DNA of 64,000 nt from Algoriphagus pacificus (GCF_017254845.1 NZ_JAFKCU010000006.1:124001-188000); one strand, 5' to 3'. Counted from the first letter of the stretch, positions 1 to 10,164 are shown. A program made the numbers and translations. Notes: generated by a model not told the origin, from the letters alone.

Positions 1-642
1 ACTGCTTCCAGAAATTCAGTAAAGCTACTTGGTAAAGACATGGGCTTTGAAACTTCCTATCAGGTAATCGAAGGCAATCCCCAGAAAAGATCCTATGGGC
101 TAGCTATTTTCAGCCGCTATCCGATTATTAATGAGGGAAAGGTTTTTGATAAAAACGGAACCAATGGAGCAATTTTCGCTGATATTTTAGTGAATCAGGA
201 TACGATCCGAATCTATAATGCTCACCTTGAGTCTATGAAAATAAACTCTGACGGATTGGAAAATCTGGAAGGAGTTAAAGAAAATTACAGGCAGACTTTG
301 GGCAAATTACATAGAGGTAGTTTGGAGCGAAGTAAGCAGCTTAAAGTTTTGGTAGAGCATATGCAAAATAGTTCACACCCATTGATTCTGATGGGTGATT
401 TAAATGAAATCCCCTATTCCTATACCTATTTTAAACTGGGTGAATTCTGGCAAAATGCCTTTGAAACTGCCGGAAGGGGATTTGGTTTCACCTATAATAA
501 GATCCTTTTCTTTTTGAGAATTGATCATATTTTTTCGAGTAAGGAATTAAAAGCGATTCAGTTCAAAACCCATCGAGAAGTTGACTATTCGGATCACTAC
601 CCTGTTTCTGCAACATTTGATTTAAGTGGATTAGGAGAGTAA
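1..642 (+). CDS. Endonuclease/exonuclease/phosphatase family protein, C-terminal part
   Basis: The reading frame is open from the first base of the window, so the gene starts upstream and only about 213 codons are seen. The visible part has the EEP (DNase I/exonuclease III-like) core in order: LAIFSRYPI, the NAHLES strand, the metal-site GDLNEIPYS, IDHIF, and the terminal SDHYPV with the conserved Asp-His pair. Members hydrolyse phosphodiester bonds in nucleic acids or small phosphoesters. In Bacteroidota, paralogs of this type often follow several N-terminal membrane helices, which would lie outside the window. It converges on the RND exporter gene, overlapping its end by 12 bp. Family assignment is secure; the substrate is unknown. 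Confidence 0.85.
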   Translation, partial: TASRNSVKLLGKDMGFETSYQVIEGNPQKRSYGLAIFSRYPIINEGKVFDKNGTNGAIFADILVNQDTIRIYNAHLESMKINSDGLENLEGVKENYRQTLGKLHRGSLERSKQLKVLVEHMQNSSHPLILMGDLNEIPYSYTYFKLGEFWQNAFETAGRGFGFTYNKILFFLRIDHIFSSKELKAIQFKTHREVDYSDHYPVSATFDLSGLGE

Positions 643-2892
643 TTTTCGTTTTTTCTTTTCCCAAACCTGCTTCATCGGTAGAAGCAAAAGAGGCAACAGG
701 AATAAATCAGCCAGTAAAGCAAAAATCAGTGCCGCAGCTATTAATAATCCAGTGTAATGAGTTACCCCAAATTGGCTAAAAATCAATAGGCCAAAGCCAA
801 GAACAAGAATCAACGAGGTAAGGATAATCGCTCTTCCCGTTTCCAAAAAAGTTCTTTTAATCGCATAAACCAGACTTGATCCTTTCCCTAATTCAAACCT
901 AAGTCTAGTCATAAAATGGATACTATCATCCACTGCAATCCCAAAAGCAACTGTAAATAGAATTGCGGTAGTCAACTTAAATTCAATCCCTAGTAAATAC
1001 ATAAGACCCAACATCCAGATCAAGGGAATCACATTTGGAATGAGCAGGATAAAAGAAATTCTCCAGGATTTAAAGAGTATACCTGCAATAATCCCAACCA
1101 CCAAAAATGCAAACCCAAGCCCTTTGGCCATTTGGAAGGTAACAGATTCATGGCCTTTGTCAATGAGAAAGGCTGTACCTGTCCACCTGACCTGAATTAA
1201 ATCCTGATTAATTTCTTGGGAAACAAATTCATTCAAATCTTTTCTGATTTGGGACATTTTCAATGTTCCTAAATCGGGAGCTCTGGAACTGATCCTTCCC
1301 ATTTCCCTGTTTTTTGAAATCACTTTGATTCCTAATTCTCCCAGATCTCTGCTGAGGTACTTTTCAAGTCTTTTATATTGACCTGGTGTTGGTAGAGAAA
1401 ACGCTTTAGGATTCCCTTGATTTTGTGCTTGGTTTAAACTTTTCACCAAAGTCAAAGGAGAGGCAAAATGAGAAGAACCTGTCAGTTCTTTGAGCTTTTG
1501 CTCTAATTTGTCAATTTCTTGGAGGACTTCATAGTCCAAAAGTGATCTCCCCTTCTCCCCAGTTTCAAGGAATAATTCCAATGGATTTGACCCCCCAAAC
1601 TGCTCATCAAAATACTGGAAATCCAATAAAATGGGATGGTTTTGGGGAAGGTTATCAAGCAAGTATCCGTTGATATCATTTTTGGAACCCAAATACAGGC
1701 CTGATAAACTGATTGTGGCAAAAGAGATCAAAACCAGTTTTCGACTGGAAATCAAGAATCCCAAACAGGATTGTAAAAAACTTGTAGAGATAAACTGAAG
1801 CGCCTTTTTCCTTTGCTTTATGCTGATCAGATATAGTAGTCCGGGACTAATTGAAATGACAGCCAAAAACATGAGGATTATTCCGATACCTGTGCTAAAG
1901 CCAAAGGATTTTAAGGCTGGGATAGAAGTGAAATAAAGCGAAACAAATCCCAAAGAAGTGGTAATTATCGTCAGCCAAACAGGCATTAGCAGTTCCGAGA
2001 ATACCTGTTGAATAGCTTGGTCTTTCGGGATCCCAGCATTGATTTTAGAGATAAGGTGCGTGAAAAAATGAATCAATGCACTCAATCCAACGATCAGAAA
2101 AATAGTGGGCTGCATAGTGGACATGACATCCAAAGGTTTTCCAAAGTAAAGCATGGAAGCAAAAGACCATAAAGTCCCTAAAACCAAAATGAGCAAAGGA
2201 ATCCAAACTGCCCAAAATGCTCTAAAAATAAGCCACAGCATGGTAATAATAAGAAGCAATGAAAAACTGAAAAACATTCCAAACTCCTGTTGCATCAAAT
2301 TGATAAAATCACCTTGGGCTTGAATTTTCCCTGCAACAGCTTTGGGGATAATCTGATGCTCCTCCAAAACTTTGTTAATTTCCTGATAGAGTAAATCTCC
2401 ATCCTCTTTGGATATATTCTGACTGTTTTTTATCCAAAGCAAAAGCGCTTTTCCATCTTTGGAAATCAAATTGGAGGAATAGTTTTCCAAGTCATCCTCA
2501 GAAGTCTTTACTTCCCCATCTTCGTCCCATTCCAATATTTTTTGCCATCGCACACCAAAAACTCCAATTATCGGCTGGCGAAGAGTTAAAATAGAAAGGA
2601 CTGTATCGACTTGGTTTAAAGCTTCTATTTCTTGTTGGACTTCCAGGCTTTTTTCTAAAAAATCAGCTTTTAGCAAGGGGCCTTTTGGGTTTTCCAAGGC
2701 GATTAATAAATAGTCATTGTCATTTTCAAAGTCCTTTCTGTATTGCTGATAAAATTCAAGATCCTCATTATCCTGTGGGAAAAACTGTTCAAAATCATAG
2801 TTGAATTGAGGTACTGGAGGAAAAATTAGAAGCAGTAGAGAAACCAAAAAGGCGAATCCCATTAATAAAAAAGCGGAAGATTTTTTAAACAT
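631..2892 (-). CDS. RND/MMPL-superfamily exporter
   Basis: A 753-residue protein with the RND layout: a TM helix at the N terminus, a long periplasmic loop rich in charged residues, a block of about five helices, then a repeat of the same loop-plus-helices pattern. The second helix block contains AFGIAVDDSIHFMTRL, a typical signature of the 'efflux RND transporter permease / MMPL' group that includes hopanoid and lipid exporters. It probably uses the proton gradient to move a hydrophobic substrate across the inner membrane. I start it at the ATG at 2892 (MFKKSSAFLL, directly before the first helix); a TTG at 2910 is the only longer choice. It appears to be a single-gene unit divergent from thyA. 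The substrate cannot be told. Confidence 0.85.
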   Translation of the reverse strand: MFKKSSAFLLMGFAFLVSLLLLIFPPVPQFNYDFEQFFPQDNEDLEFYQQYRKDFENDNDYLLIALENPKGPLLKADFLEKSLEVQQEIEALNQVDTVLSILTLRQPIIGVFGVRWQKILEWDEDGEVKTSEDDLENYSSNLISKDGKALLLWIKNSQNISKEDGDLLYQEINKVLEEHQIIPKAVAGKIQAQGDFINLMQQEFGMFFSFSLLLIITMLWLIFRAFWAVWIPLLILVLGTLWSFASMLYFGKPLDVMSTMQPTIFLIVGLSALIHFFTHLISKINAGIPKDQAIQQVFSELLMPVWLTIITTSLGFVSLYFTSIPALKSFGFSTGIGIILMFLAVISISPGLLYLISIKQRKKALQFISTSFLQSCLGFLISSRKLVLISFATISLSGLYLGSKNDINGYLLDNLPQNHPILLDFQYFDEQFGGSNPLELFLETGEKGRSLLDYEVLQEIDKLEQKLKELTGSSHFASPLTLVKSLNQAQNQGNPKAFSLPTPGQYKRLEKYLSRDLGELGIKVISKNREMGRISSRAPDLGTLKMSQIRKDLNEFVSQEINQDLIQVRWTGTAFLIDKGHESVTFQMAKGLGFAFLVVGIIAGILFKSWRISFILLIPNVIPLIWMLGLMYLLGIEFKLTTAILFTVAFGIAVDDSIHFMTRLRFELGKGSSLVYAIKRTFLETGRAIILTSLILVLGFGLLIFSQFGVTHYTGLLIAAALIFALLADLFLLPLLLLPMKQVWEKKKRKLLS

Positions 2893-3031
2893 CTGCAAAG
2901 CCTGTGGCAATCTCTATGTTGAAAATTTTTATATTCAAGTATACAAGTTATCTGGCAGCTTTGTTCTTTTCCGGTTCCATTTCTTAACCGAACTGACTAA
3001 CTTGCCAAGCAAGAAAAAGAATTAAAATCCC

Positions 3032-3826
3032 ATGAAGCAATATCACGATCTAATGAGGAAAATCCTCGATGAAGGAGTTCAAAAAGGAGACAGAACCGGA
3101 ACCGGCACGATCAGTATTTTTGGACATCAAATGCGTTTTGATCTTTCGGAAGGATTTCCGTTGGTTACCACCAAAAAACTTCATTTAAGGTCAATCATCG
3201 TGGAATTGCTTTGGTTTTTGAGAGGGGACTCAAACATTGGATACCTCAAAGAGAATAAAGTTTCAATCTGGGATGAATGGGCAGATGAAAACGGAGATTT
3301 AGGTCCAGTATATGGCTATCAATGGAGACATTGGCCTGATGGCAAGGGTGGAGAAATTGATCAGATCAAAAACTTAATTCACCAGATCAAAACCAAGCCA
3401 GACAGTAGAAGACATATAGTGAGTGCCTGGAATGTCGCCGATGTAGATCAAATGGCTTTACCTCCATGTCACACGATTTTCCAGTTCTATGTGGCAGAAG
3501 GAAAACTTTCTTGCCAATTGTATCAGAGAAGTGCTGATGTGTTTTTGGGAGTTCCTTTCAACATAGCTTCCTATGCTTTGTTTACGATGATGATTGCACA
3601 GGTTTGCGATCTAGAATTAGGAGATTTTGTACATACGTTTGGAGATGCACATTTATATTCTAATCACTTGGAACAAGCCGAACTTCAATTGAGTAGAGAT
3701 TTGAGACCATTACCAAAAATGAAAATAAATCCAGCTGTCAAAGATATTTTCGAATTCAAGCTGGAAGATTTTGAATTAGTGGATTACGATCCGCATCCTC
3801 ACATAAAAGCTGCTGTAGCTGTATAA
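3032..3826 (+). CDS. thyA: Thymidylate synthase
   Basis: Converts dUMP to dTMP with 5,10-methylene-tetrahydrofolate as carbon donor and reductant, the last step of de novo dTTP synthesis in the cytosol. The 264-residue length equals that of E. coli ThyA. The nucleophile is Cys146 in [10 protein letters not shown]. The dUMP phosphate and base contacts are seen in [21 protein letters not shown] and the C-terminal GDAHLYSNH, and the protein ends in AAVAV, as expected for the mobile C-terminal tail. The ATG at 3032 starts directly at the conserved MKQYHDLM. Dihydrofolate reductase, often the next gene, is absent here: a strong bidirectional terminator follows at once. Confidence 0.97.
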   Translation: MKQYHDLMRKILDEGVQKGDRTGTGTISIFGHQMRFDLSEGFPLVTTKKLHLRSIIVELLWFLRGDSNIGYLKENKVSIWDEWADENGDLGPVYGYQWRHWPDGKGGEIDQIKNLIHQIKTKPDSRRHIVSAWNVADVDQMALPPCHTIFQFYVAEGKLSCQLYQRSADVFLGVPFNIASYALFTMMIAQVCDLELGDFVHTFGDAHLYSNHLEQAELQLSRDLRPLPKMKINPAVKDIFEFKLEDFELVDYDPHPHIKAAVAV

Positions 3827-3866
3827 AAAAAATGGCCTGGAATTTACTCCAGGCCATTTTTTTTAA
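3827..3866. terminator. Bidirectional intrinsic terminator between thyA and the S9 peptidase
   Basis: An 11-bp perfect stem (3831-3841 with 3848-3858, 6-nt loop) is flanked by an A-run on the left and a T-run on the right. It can therefore stop transcription of thyA on plus and of the peptidase gene on minus, both of which end within a few bases of it. Confidence 0.9.
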
Positions 3867-6676
3867 TTATCGCTGAGTTCATATTTCAACGTCTTTCCTT
3901 TTTCCACTGCAGGAAGACCTTCCGTCATCCAAAGCGGAGCTGGCGCACCTTTTAGATAATGGTCGAAGAACTGACTCAAACGCATGGACAAATCCTTTCT
4001 ATTTCTTCTTTGAACCAAGTTATGATCTTCACCATTGTACTGAAGCAACCAAGCTGGCTTACTTAGTCTCTTTAAAGCCATAAACATCTCAATACCTTGG
4101 TACCATGGCACTGCGCCATCTTCATCGTTATGCATGATCAAAACCGGAGTATTTACACGATCCATGAAAAACAAAGGTGAATTTTCGATGTAATAAACAG
4201 GCTTTTCCCAAAGGGTTCCTCCAATTCTGGATTGGGTCTGCTCGTATTGAAACATTCGGCTCATTCCTGTACCCCAACGAATACCACCATAAGCAGATGT
4301 CATATTTACAACAGGAGCACCGGCACCTGCAGCTTTAAACAAATTTGTCTGTGTGATCAAATAAGCAACTTGGTAACCTCCCCAGCTTTGGCCTTGAATA
4401 GCCATATTATCTGCATCAACAAAGCCTTTTGCCACCACTGCTTGCACACCTGGGATGATACAATTAAATGCACTTGGTCCTGGAAGCCCTAATTCATATT
4501 TGATATCCGGAACAAAAACCAAGTATTCATTACTTACAAAATATGGAATATTGATAGTAGAGGCACTTGGCGCTGGGCTTCTGTAGGAATAAAGTCCATC
4601 ACTGCTTCTTTCATAGAAATACACCATCATTGGGTATTTCTTATTTGGGTCGAAATTTTCCGGCTTAAACAATATCCCTTGTAAAGGATCTCCATCTGTC
4701 GTGGTATAAGAAACCAATTCAGCTGTTCCCCAATTGATATTTGCTTGCTGTGGGTTAAGATCAGAAGCTTTTGTCAAACTCTTGAAAGTCAGATCTGTCA
4801 AATACAAGTCTGGGTTTTCTATATAAGTAGATCTTCTTACCGTTACTTCATCTGAATTCTTTGCCTTATTCAATCCATAATATCTATTGGCTGTAAAGAT
4901 CAATTTCTTTGGAGCAGTTTTGGAATCAACCATGGTTGAGTAATAACCAGATTCTTTAGTCAATTCATTGAACGCATTTAGAATCAAAGTTTCCTTTGGA
5001 TTAATACTCAAAACTTCTCGATCTAAATTCTCAACTCTGAAAACTGTTTCTGATTTTCTTCCTTCACCCAGAGTAACCATCGTGGCGGTAGCAGGATTTT
5101 TAGGATTAATTTTCCAGATGTCAAAACGATCGTTGATCAAAAATGCTGCATCATTATCCAACCAACCAGCGGTTCCATAGCTTCCCGGCAAGGAAGGAGA
5201 ATCATGTATTTCATCATAAAAAGCAACTGGCAATTGCTTGGTAAGATTAATTTTCTTCTCAGCTGCTATATCGTAGGCTACCCAAGAACTGTCCTTGCTA
5301 TCGTACCAATACACGTATTTACTTCCAGGTGAAATACTAGGAAAACCTGACATGTTTTTCTCGATAAGCTTTCTTGAGCCGTCATTGAAATTCACTAAAT
5401 AAACATCTCTACCAATCTGAATATCCCAGCTATAGCTTCTTCTATAAGGTGCATTGGTTGTCCCTAAACCAAACTCTCTTTTGATCTTATTTTCCAAACT
5501 CACATCTTCAAGATCTGGGGTTTCGAGTTGGGCAATTTTACCAGTGCCAAGATCAACAGTCGCTAAATAGGCTCTTCTTTCCTCTCTCGACTTTTGTCTT
5601 AGTTGCATCGGTTGGATATCATTATCCATCCAACCCCAAATATCTAGTCGAGGTCTTTCATCATCCAAAATAGTGCTATCCGACTCGTATGGATAATCTA
5701 CGTATTCTGGAGCTGTTCCGAAAAACAAGCGACTTTCATCTTCTGAAAATCTTAAAGAACCATTTTCACTGATTCTTCCCTCTGCTAAAATTCCTGCTGT
5801 TTTTTCATCAGCTATCTGTTTTAGCTCACCACCTTTTAGATCATAAAGCTGCAATTGGTAATAAGGCTTTTTTGCTTTGGTGGAATCATCGGAAGTAAGA
5901 AATGCCAAATATTTCGATTGAGGAGAGAAACGATTCATCGTGTAAGAAGTCATTCCCTCATGAACCATCTTAGCCTCTCCTGTAGCCAAATTCAATACAT
6001 GAATTGCGGCATTATCTAAGGTATCTTCCTCTGCTAATTCGAAATGAAGGTAATCTCCATTTGGAGCAAAACCGAAAGACTTCACTCTTTCAAATTCAAA
6101 TGATTTGCTTCCATCCAAAGTTCTCACCAATAGTTTTGTACCATCTGTTTTCTTTGGTTTTTCTGTCTTGGTGGAATCAGAAGGATCTTTTTTTGCAGGT
6201 TTTTCCTTTTCAAAATGGATGGCAATCCAGCTTCCTTTTTCCGAAGGAATATCGAAGGATTTCACTTTTGGAAATTTTTCCAACTTACCAGAACTCATTT
6301 GATAGATAAAAAGACTATCCGAAGGCATGTCATCCTTTTTGGTCTTTTTTACTTTCAAAAGATGAACAGTATCCTCTTGTGGAAGGATTTTCCCTACAGC
6401 AAAAGCATCATCTGCAGAGAAATCAAAACCTGATGCCCGAGGAATAATGAACTTTGAAGAAGGATTTTTATAAGAAAAAACCTCAACTCTTCCATCTCCC
6501 TCTTGAGGTGAGATTTGGTATCCAACCCAAACACCGTCTTTGGTAAGTTTTTCTGACCTCAAGCTCTCCCAGCCATCATAGTCATCGTGAGTAAGTGATC
6601 TCTTTTGCTGCCCTTCAACTGTTGAAAATGCGAAAAGCAGGCAAACGAAATACACAAGAGTAAAATTCTTAAGCAT
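3863..6676 (-). CDS. Secreted S9-family peptidase (prolyl oligopeptidase-like)
   Basis: A 937-residue exported serine peptidase. Residues 1-22 form a signal peptide ending at VEGQ. Residues from about 25 to 630 form a WD40/TolB-like beta-propeller, with a lysine-rich insert near 160-180. The C-terminal 280 residues are an alpha/beta hydrolase with the nucleophile Ser764 in GQSWGGYQ, an Asp in MHNDEDGAVPW and a His in GEDHN. This is the dipeptidyl-peptidase/acylaminoacyl-peptidase arrangement, in which the propeller limits access to short peptides. It probably degrades peptides in the periplasm for nutrition. The M14 peptidase lies 9 bp upstream on the same strand, so the two are probably cotranscribed. 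Confidence 0.92.
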   Translation of the reverse strand: MLKNFTLVYFVCLLFAFSTVEGQQKRSLTHDDYDGWESLRSEKLTKDGVWVGYQISPQEGDGRVEVFSYKNPSSKFIIPRASGFDFSADDAFAVGKILPQEDTVHLLKVKKTKKDDMPSDSLFIYQMSSGKLEKFPKVKSFDIPSEKGSWIAIHFEKEKPAKKDPSDSTKTEKPKKTDGTKLLVRTLDGSKSFEFERVKSFGFAPNGDYLHFELAEEDTLDNAAIHVLNLATGEAKMVHEGMTSYTMNRFSPQSKYLAFLTSDDSTKAKKPYYQLQLYDLKGGELKQIADEKTAGILAEGRISENGSLRFSEDESRLFFGTAPEYVDYPYESDSTILDDERPRLDIWGWMDNDIQPMQLRQKSREERRAYLATVDLGTGKIAQLETPDLEDVSLENKIKREFGLGTTNAPYRRSYSWDIQIGRDVYLVNFNDGSRKLIEKNMSGFPSISPGSKYVYWYDSKDSSWVAYDIAAEKKINLTKQLPVAFYDEIHDSPSLPGSYGTAGWLDNDAAFLINDRFDIWKINPKNPATATMVTLGEGRKSETVFRVENLDREVLSINPKETLILNAFNELTKESGYYSTMVDSKTAPKKLIFTANRYYGLNKAKNSDEVTVRRSTYIENPDLYLTDLTFKSLTKASDLNPQQANINWGTAELVSYTTTDGDPLQGILFKPENFDPNKKYPMMVYFYERSSDGLYSYRSPAPSASTINIPYFVSNEYLVFVPDIKYELGLPGPSAFNCIIPGVQAVVAKGFVDADNMAIQGQSWGGYQVAYLITQTNLFKAAGAGAPVVNMTSAYGGIRWGTGMSRMFQYEQTQSRIGGTLWEKPVYYIENSPLFFMDRVNTPVLIMHNDEDGAVPWYQGIEMFMALKRLSKPAWLLQYNGEDHNLVQRRNRKDLSMRLSQFFDHYLKGAPAPLWMTEGLPAVEKGKTLKYELSDN

Positions 6677-6685
6677 TTGTATCGA

Positions 6686-8602
6686 TTATTTTAATGTAAA
6701 TTCTTTTTCAAAAAAGCCTCCTCGAGTAGAAGAGAGTCGGATTTTACCTTTGACTTCTTCATCAGTAGTCACTTTAACTTTGAAGGTGGCGGATTTCTTT
6801 TCGCCGACTCCAGTGTATCCAGCATAAATGGTCTTATCAAACAAGTCCGGATCCAGTATTTGTACTTTTGCATCCTCGAAACCTTTGGTCAACTCACGAT
6901 CAAAATTGAGCGAAACACGATCTTCCTGTACGATCTTAACCAATTTGGCTTGCTCAAGTGCTACTGGAAGTTCACCTGAATTAGTCCATTCCAATGAAAT
7001 CTCAAACTCACCCGATTTCAACTTGTTTACTTTTAAATCAGTAATTGTCAACTGAGGAAGCTTTTTGGCCATCGCTAGGTTAAACAATGCCTGCTTTTTT
7101 GCCCAGTTTTCCAATTGCCAAGTTGGTCCATTCTGGCCAAAGAATTTAGGATGAAAACCTCCTATTTCTACTTCTCCCAGTACAGGATGTTGAAATGTTG
7201 TCCAGGATTTAAAGCCTTTTCCTTCATTGGCTTCCTCATCCCATCTCAGGCCATCAAAATCATCATAGATACCATCTCCATTATAATCTTTCATGGCGCC
7301 ATTGTTCCATAGTTCATCCCCATACCAAATACTTCCATAATAGAAATACCCGAAATCAGGTCCATGTCCAAAAAGTGGAGTAGGCTTTAAAGGATCTCCC
7401 GTCATGGAGTTCACTTTGTATCGGGTAGCATAGGTTTCATAAACATCCCCAGCCCAAGGATAGGCTGTAAAAGAAAGTCCCAACTGGTCCATTTTCTTGT
7501 AAATCGCTAAATCTGAAGGATACATACGTTCCTCTGCTTTGGAAGTAGAAGGTGCCCGTAAGTGCATTGGAACTCGTGTATCCATAGAGTTGACCACTGA
7601 AATATTTGGGTGAGTCAGCATCCACATAACTGTATATCGAGACTCTACTTCACTCATGGGGAATTCTCCAGCTCCATTTTGGGTATAACCTCTACCTGTC
7701 AAATCACCACCTGTATCGGGTCTCCAGTTTTCTGGGTAATTTCTATGAAGGTCTAAACCACCAATTCCATCTTCATTGTAAGAACCATCTCCGTCATTAT
7801 CATATCCCTCGGTGTAAACCAAATAATCACCTTTTCCGGCAAAAACTCTTTTCATCAGTTTTTTGCTTGGGTCTTCCGGGTCGACGATAAAGTTTGCCTT
7901 CTCCTTTTCTTCTGGAGTTACAGCTTTCTTTCTCATTTGATAGATGACGCCATCCCCATCTAAATCTTCTTCTGGATCTTCATCCAACAAACCATCTCGA
8001 TCATTATCATGAGGTTTAACAGTACTTCTGTTGCGCTGCTCCGTTCTCAGGTATAGGTTGGAGCCGTCCGGGTTATTTTGAGGACGGAGGTAAACAGCTT
8101 TAGTATCCACCAAAGCAGTGATTTCAGGATCTTTACCGTAATTCTCTAAAATGTGTTGGGTAAGCCATAAGATAGATTCACTTGAAGTGATTTCTCCTGA
8201 ATGTCTTCCTCCTTCAAAATATGCGGCAGGCTTGTCTGTGTCCTTTCCTGTTTTTTTATTGGTGATGGTCATTTGAATAATGGGTCTTCCCTCAAATGAT
8301 TTTCCAACTTCATACAGGTCTACAATTTCAGGATACTTTTCTGCCCATACTTTGTACCAGTGATACATCACTTCTACCGTATGGTAATGTTCAAAATTCA
8401 AAACTTCTCCTGGAGAATACTCCACTTCAGGAAAATTGAATTTCTTAAAAAAAGACGGTCCATGTCTTTCTCCTGAAACTGTGTAAAACTTTAATTTTTG
8501 ATTATCCTCTGGAAAGACCTCTTGCGGAGTGAATGGTTTTACTTGCGAAATAGCAAGACCAGAGCTCAAAGTTAAAAGAGTTAGTAAAAAAGACTTTTTC
8601 AT
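6686..8602 (-). CDS. Secreted M14 zinc carboxypeptidase
   Basis: A 638-residue protein with a signal peptide (residues 1-19, ending AISQ). The M14 domain starts near residue 75; zinc ligands His134 and Glu137 lie in GGRHSGE, and substrate-binding Arg/Asn residues in LRPQNNPDG and the DLHRNYPENW segment. Several Asp/Asn/Gly-rich stretches (DNDRDGLLDEDPEEDLDGDG, YNGDGIYDDFDG) look like calcium-binding loops. Residues from about 530 form a C-terminal beta domain. It should trim C-terminal residues from peptides outside the inner membrane, a natural partner for the S9 peptidase 9 bp downstream. This is a long Bacteroidota form of the family; its specificity cannot be inferred. Confidence 0.9.
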   Translation of the reverse strand: MKKSFLLTLLTLSSGLAISQVKPFTPQEVFPEDNQKLKFYTVSGERHGPSFFKKFNFPEVEYSPGEVLNFEHYHTVEVMYHWYKVWAEKYPEIVDLYEVGKSFEGRPIIQMTITNKKTGKDTDKPAAYFEGGRHSGEITSSESILWLTQHILENYGKDPEITALVDTKAVYLRPQNNPDGSNLYLRTEQRNRSTVKPHDNDRDGLLDEDPEEDLDGDGVIYQMRKKAVTPEEKEKANFIVDPEDPSKKLMKRVFAGKGDYLVYTEGYDNDGDGSYNEDGIGGLDLHRNYPENWRPDTGGDLTGRGYTQNGAGEFPMSEVESRYTVMWMLTHPNISVVNSMDTRVPMHLRAPSTSKAEERMYPSDLAIYKKMDQLGLSFTAYPWAGDVYETYATRYKVNSMTGDPLKPTPLFGHGPDFGYFYYGSIWYGDELWNNGAMKDYNGDGIYDDFDGLRWDEEANEGKGFKSWTTFQHPVLGEVEIGGFHPKFFGQNGPTWQLENWAKKQALFNLAMAKKLPQLTITDLKVNKLKSGEFEISLEWTNSGELPVALEQAKLVKIVQEDRVSLNFDRELTKGFEDAKVQILDPDLFDKTIYAGYTGVGEKKSATFKVKVTTDEEVKGKIRLSSTRGGFFEKEFTLK

Positions 8603-8660
8603 GTGTGTTGGTGGTTTTGACTCAAATTAAGTAGAGTCAAAGTTTTCCTCCCAACCGCTC

Positions 8661-8686
8661 AAAAAAAAAGCCGGTCAAACCGGCTA
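8661..8686 (-). terminator. Intrinsic terminator
   Basis: A 7-bp stem AGCCGGT/ACCGGCT with a 3-nt loop is followed on the minus strand by nine Ts. It lies directly after the stop of the gene ending at 8690 and separates it from the peptidase pair. Confidence 0.88.
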
Positions 8687-8689
8687 TTA

Positions 8690-9226
8690 TTATTTTCTGA
8701 TGACTAATTCGAATATTTCTGGGCTGTAAACTTCATAGCCAGGAACCGGTTTGCAATCCGGTAGCTTTCTAAGCATATGGTCTAGTCTTTCTTTCAATCC
8801 ATTATCTATCTCCCCTACTACTTCGAAACCACTTAATCTTCCTTTTGCATTTACTTGCAATAAAACTTTAACCTCGTCCAAAGAAGCTGATTTTTTGGTA
8901 CGGAATAAAAATGGCGAATAACTATCGATCATATCCAAAGTATATTCTGGCCAAGTCCAATGAGAGTTTAAATTTCTGGCAACATTTTCTTCAACAATGG
9001 TCAAAGGTGCCATTTTTAAATCTTCAGCTTCAGAGCCCTCAACTGGCAGGTCTTGATCAACAATATGTCTAAGACTAAGCTTATTATAATTAATAGAATT
9101 GATTCGGCTTTCAGGAATCTCTCCGGAAATTTGTGCTTTCACTTCTCCACTTACCACTGGAAATAGACTTGCTACGGCAAAAACGCCCAAAAAGGAAAGA
9201 ATACGAAAAATAGTTCTTGGCTTCAT
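8690..9226 (-). CDS. Exported protein of unknown function with a TonB-C-like end
   Basis: About 178 residues from the ATG at 9226 (MKPRTIFRIL). A hydrophobic segment, SFLGVFAVASLFPVV, acts as signal peptide or anchor. The C-terminal 80 residues (a VLLQVNAKGRLSGFEVVG strand, then a helix and PVPGYEVYSPEIFELVI) resemble the TonB C-terminal fold seen in many small Bacteroidota envelope proteins. That comparison is by pattern only. In-frame ATGs at 9235 and 9286 exist, but the 9286 start sits inside a perfect 8-bp hairpin (9269-9288) and would bury the signal peptide, so I prefer the shorter form. It is a single gene ending in its own terminator. Confidence 0.65.
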   Translation of the reverse strand: MKPRTIFRILSFLGVFAVASLFPVVSGEVKAQISGEIPESRINSINYNKLSLRHIVDQDLPVEGSEAEDLKMAPLTIVEENVARNLNSHWTWPEYTLDMIDSYSPFLFRTKKSASLDEVKVLLQVNAKGRLSGFEVVGEIDNGLKERLDHMLRKLPDCKPVPGYEVYSPEIFELVIRK

Positions 9227-9600
9227 AAGTAACATTGTATTCAACAAAAATACATTAATAAAACTTTCAAATGCAATTTTTTGCATTTTAAATTATGAAA
9301 AGTAAACAAAAAAGTCCTGCCATAAGCAAGACCCTTTTCAGAATATAAACCCAAATATAACTTTAGAGATTAAAAGTTTCGAAGAAATTAAGTTCAAAAA
9401 TTTGGCCAAAACAATAGAAGCCAATTAAAATTTGAACTTTTTAGATAAACACCAAATATTTGACTGGTCATCTATCTTGAGTCCAAAGTAAATAGATTTT
9501 ACTTTTAATTACAAATTGAAAAAAAAATTTTGCAATATTTTGAAGAACCTCTAATTTACAGGCACATTCATTAACAATCATCTAAATCCAATAACCGAAA
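9227..9600. other. Divergent intergenic region
   Basis: About 370 bp of strongly AT-rich DNA lie between the exported protein (minus) and the AsnC-type regulator (plus). It holds a perfect hairpin, stem AAATGCAA/TTGCATTT with a T4 loop, at 9269-9288. I see no ORF and no convincing complete promoter. Confidence 0.5.
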
Positions 9601-10074
9601 ATGGATAAAATTTTAGATATCGACAACATAGACCTAAAAATCATCTCCCTATTAAATGAAGATGCGAAGACTCCTTACACTGAAATTGCTAAGAAGGTTT
9701 TTGTCTCTTCTGGTACTGTTCACGTGAGGATGAAGAAGTTGGAAGACATGGGTATCGTGAAAAGTGCAACTTTGAATATTGACTTTTCCAAATTAGGATA
9801 TGACATCTCCGCTTTCTTGGGTATTTATTTAGAGAAAAGCTCCTTATATGATAATGTCATTGAAAAGCTAAAAACAATTTCCGAGGTGGTCAGCGCCTAT
9901 TATACCACGGGTAATTATTCCATTTTTGCCAAAATCATCTGTAGAGATACCAATCACTTAAGGCTAGTTTTGGATAATATTCAAAAGGTGGAAGGAATTG
10001 ATAGAACAGAAACTTTGATCGTCTTAGAAGAAAGCATCAATCGTCCTATTCAGTTTTTCGATAAAGAGAAATAA
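9601..10074 (+). CDS. Lrp/AsnC-family transcriptional regulator
   Basis: 157 residues, the usual size of the family. The N-terminal winged helix-turn-helix (about residues 5-50: DLKIISLLNEDAKTPYTEIA, then SSGTVHVRMKKLEDMGIV) is followed by the alpha/beta RAM effector domain (about 65-145). The RAM domain shows the G-Y-D-I-S-A-F-L-G and TTGNYSIFAKI strands. Such proteins form octamers that sense an amino acid and control amino-acid or general metabolism genes. Long AT-rich DNA precedes it and a terminator follows, so it is monocistronic. It lies 240 bp upstream of sufB, but nothing in the sequence shows that it controls the SUF operon. Confidence 0.93.
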   Translation: MDKILDIDNIDLKIISLLNEDAKTPYTEIAKKVFVSSGTVHVRMKKLEDMGIVKSATLNIDFSKLGYDISAFLGIYLEKSSLYDNVIEKLKTISEVVSAYYTTGNYSIFAKIICRDTNHLRLVLDNIQKVEGIDRTETLIVLEESINRPIQFFDKEK

Positions 10075-10137
10075 CTCTATTTGGATTAAATCTAAATAAA
10101 TAAAAATCAGGGTTTTTAGAAATTCCTCAAAAATTTA

Positions 10138-10164
10138 AGTGCTGAAGATTCAGCACTTTTTTTT
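10138..10164 (+). terminator. Intrinsic terminator after the AsnC-type gene
   Basis: A 9-bp perfect stem, AGTGCTGAA/TTCAGCACT, with a 2-nt spacer is followed by eight Ts at 10157-10164. Confidence 0.9.

Noticed and set aside
8690-9286. The long form of the exported protein starting at 9286
   Set aside because: Its start lies inside a perfect hairpin and puts 20 residues before the signal peptide.
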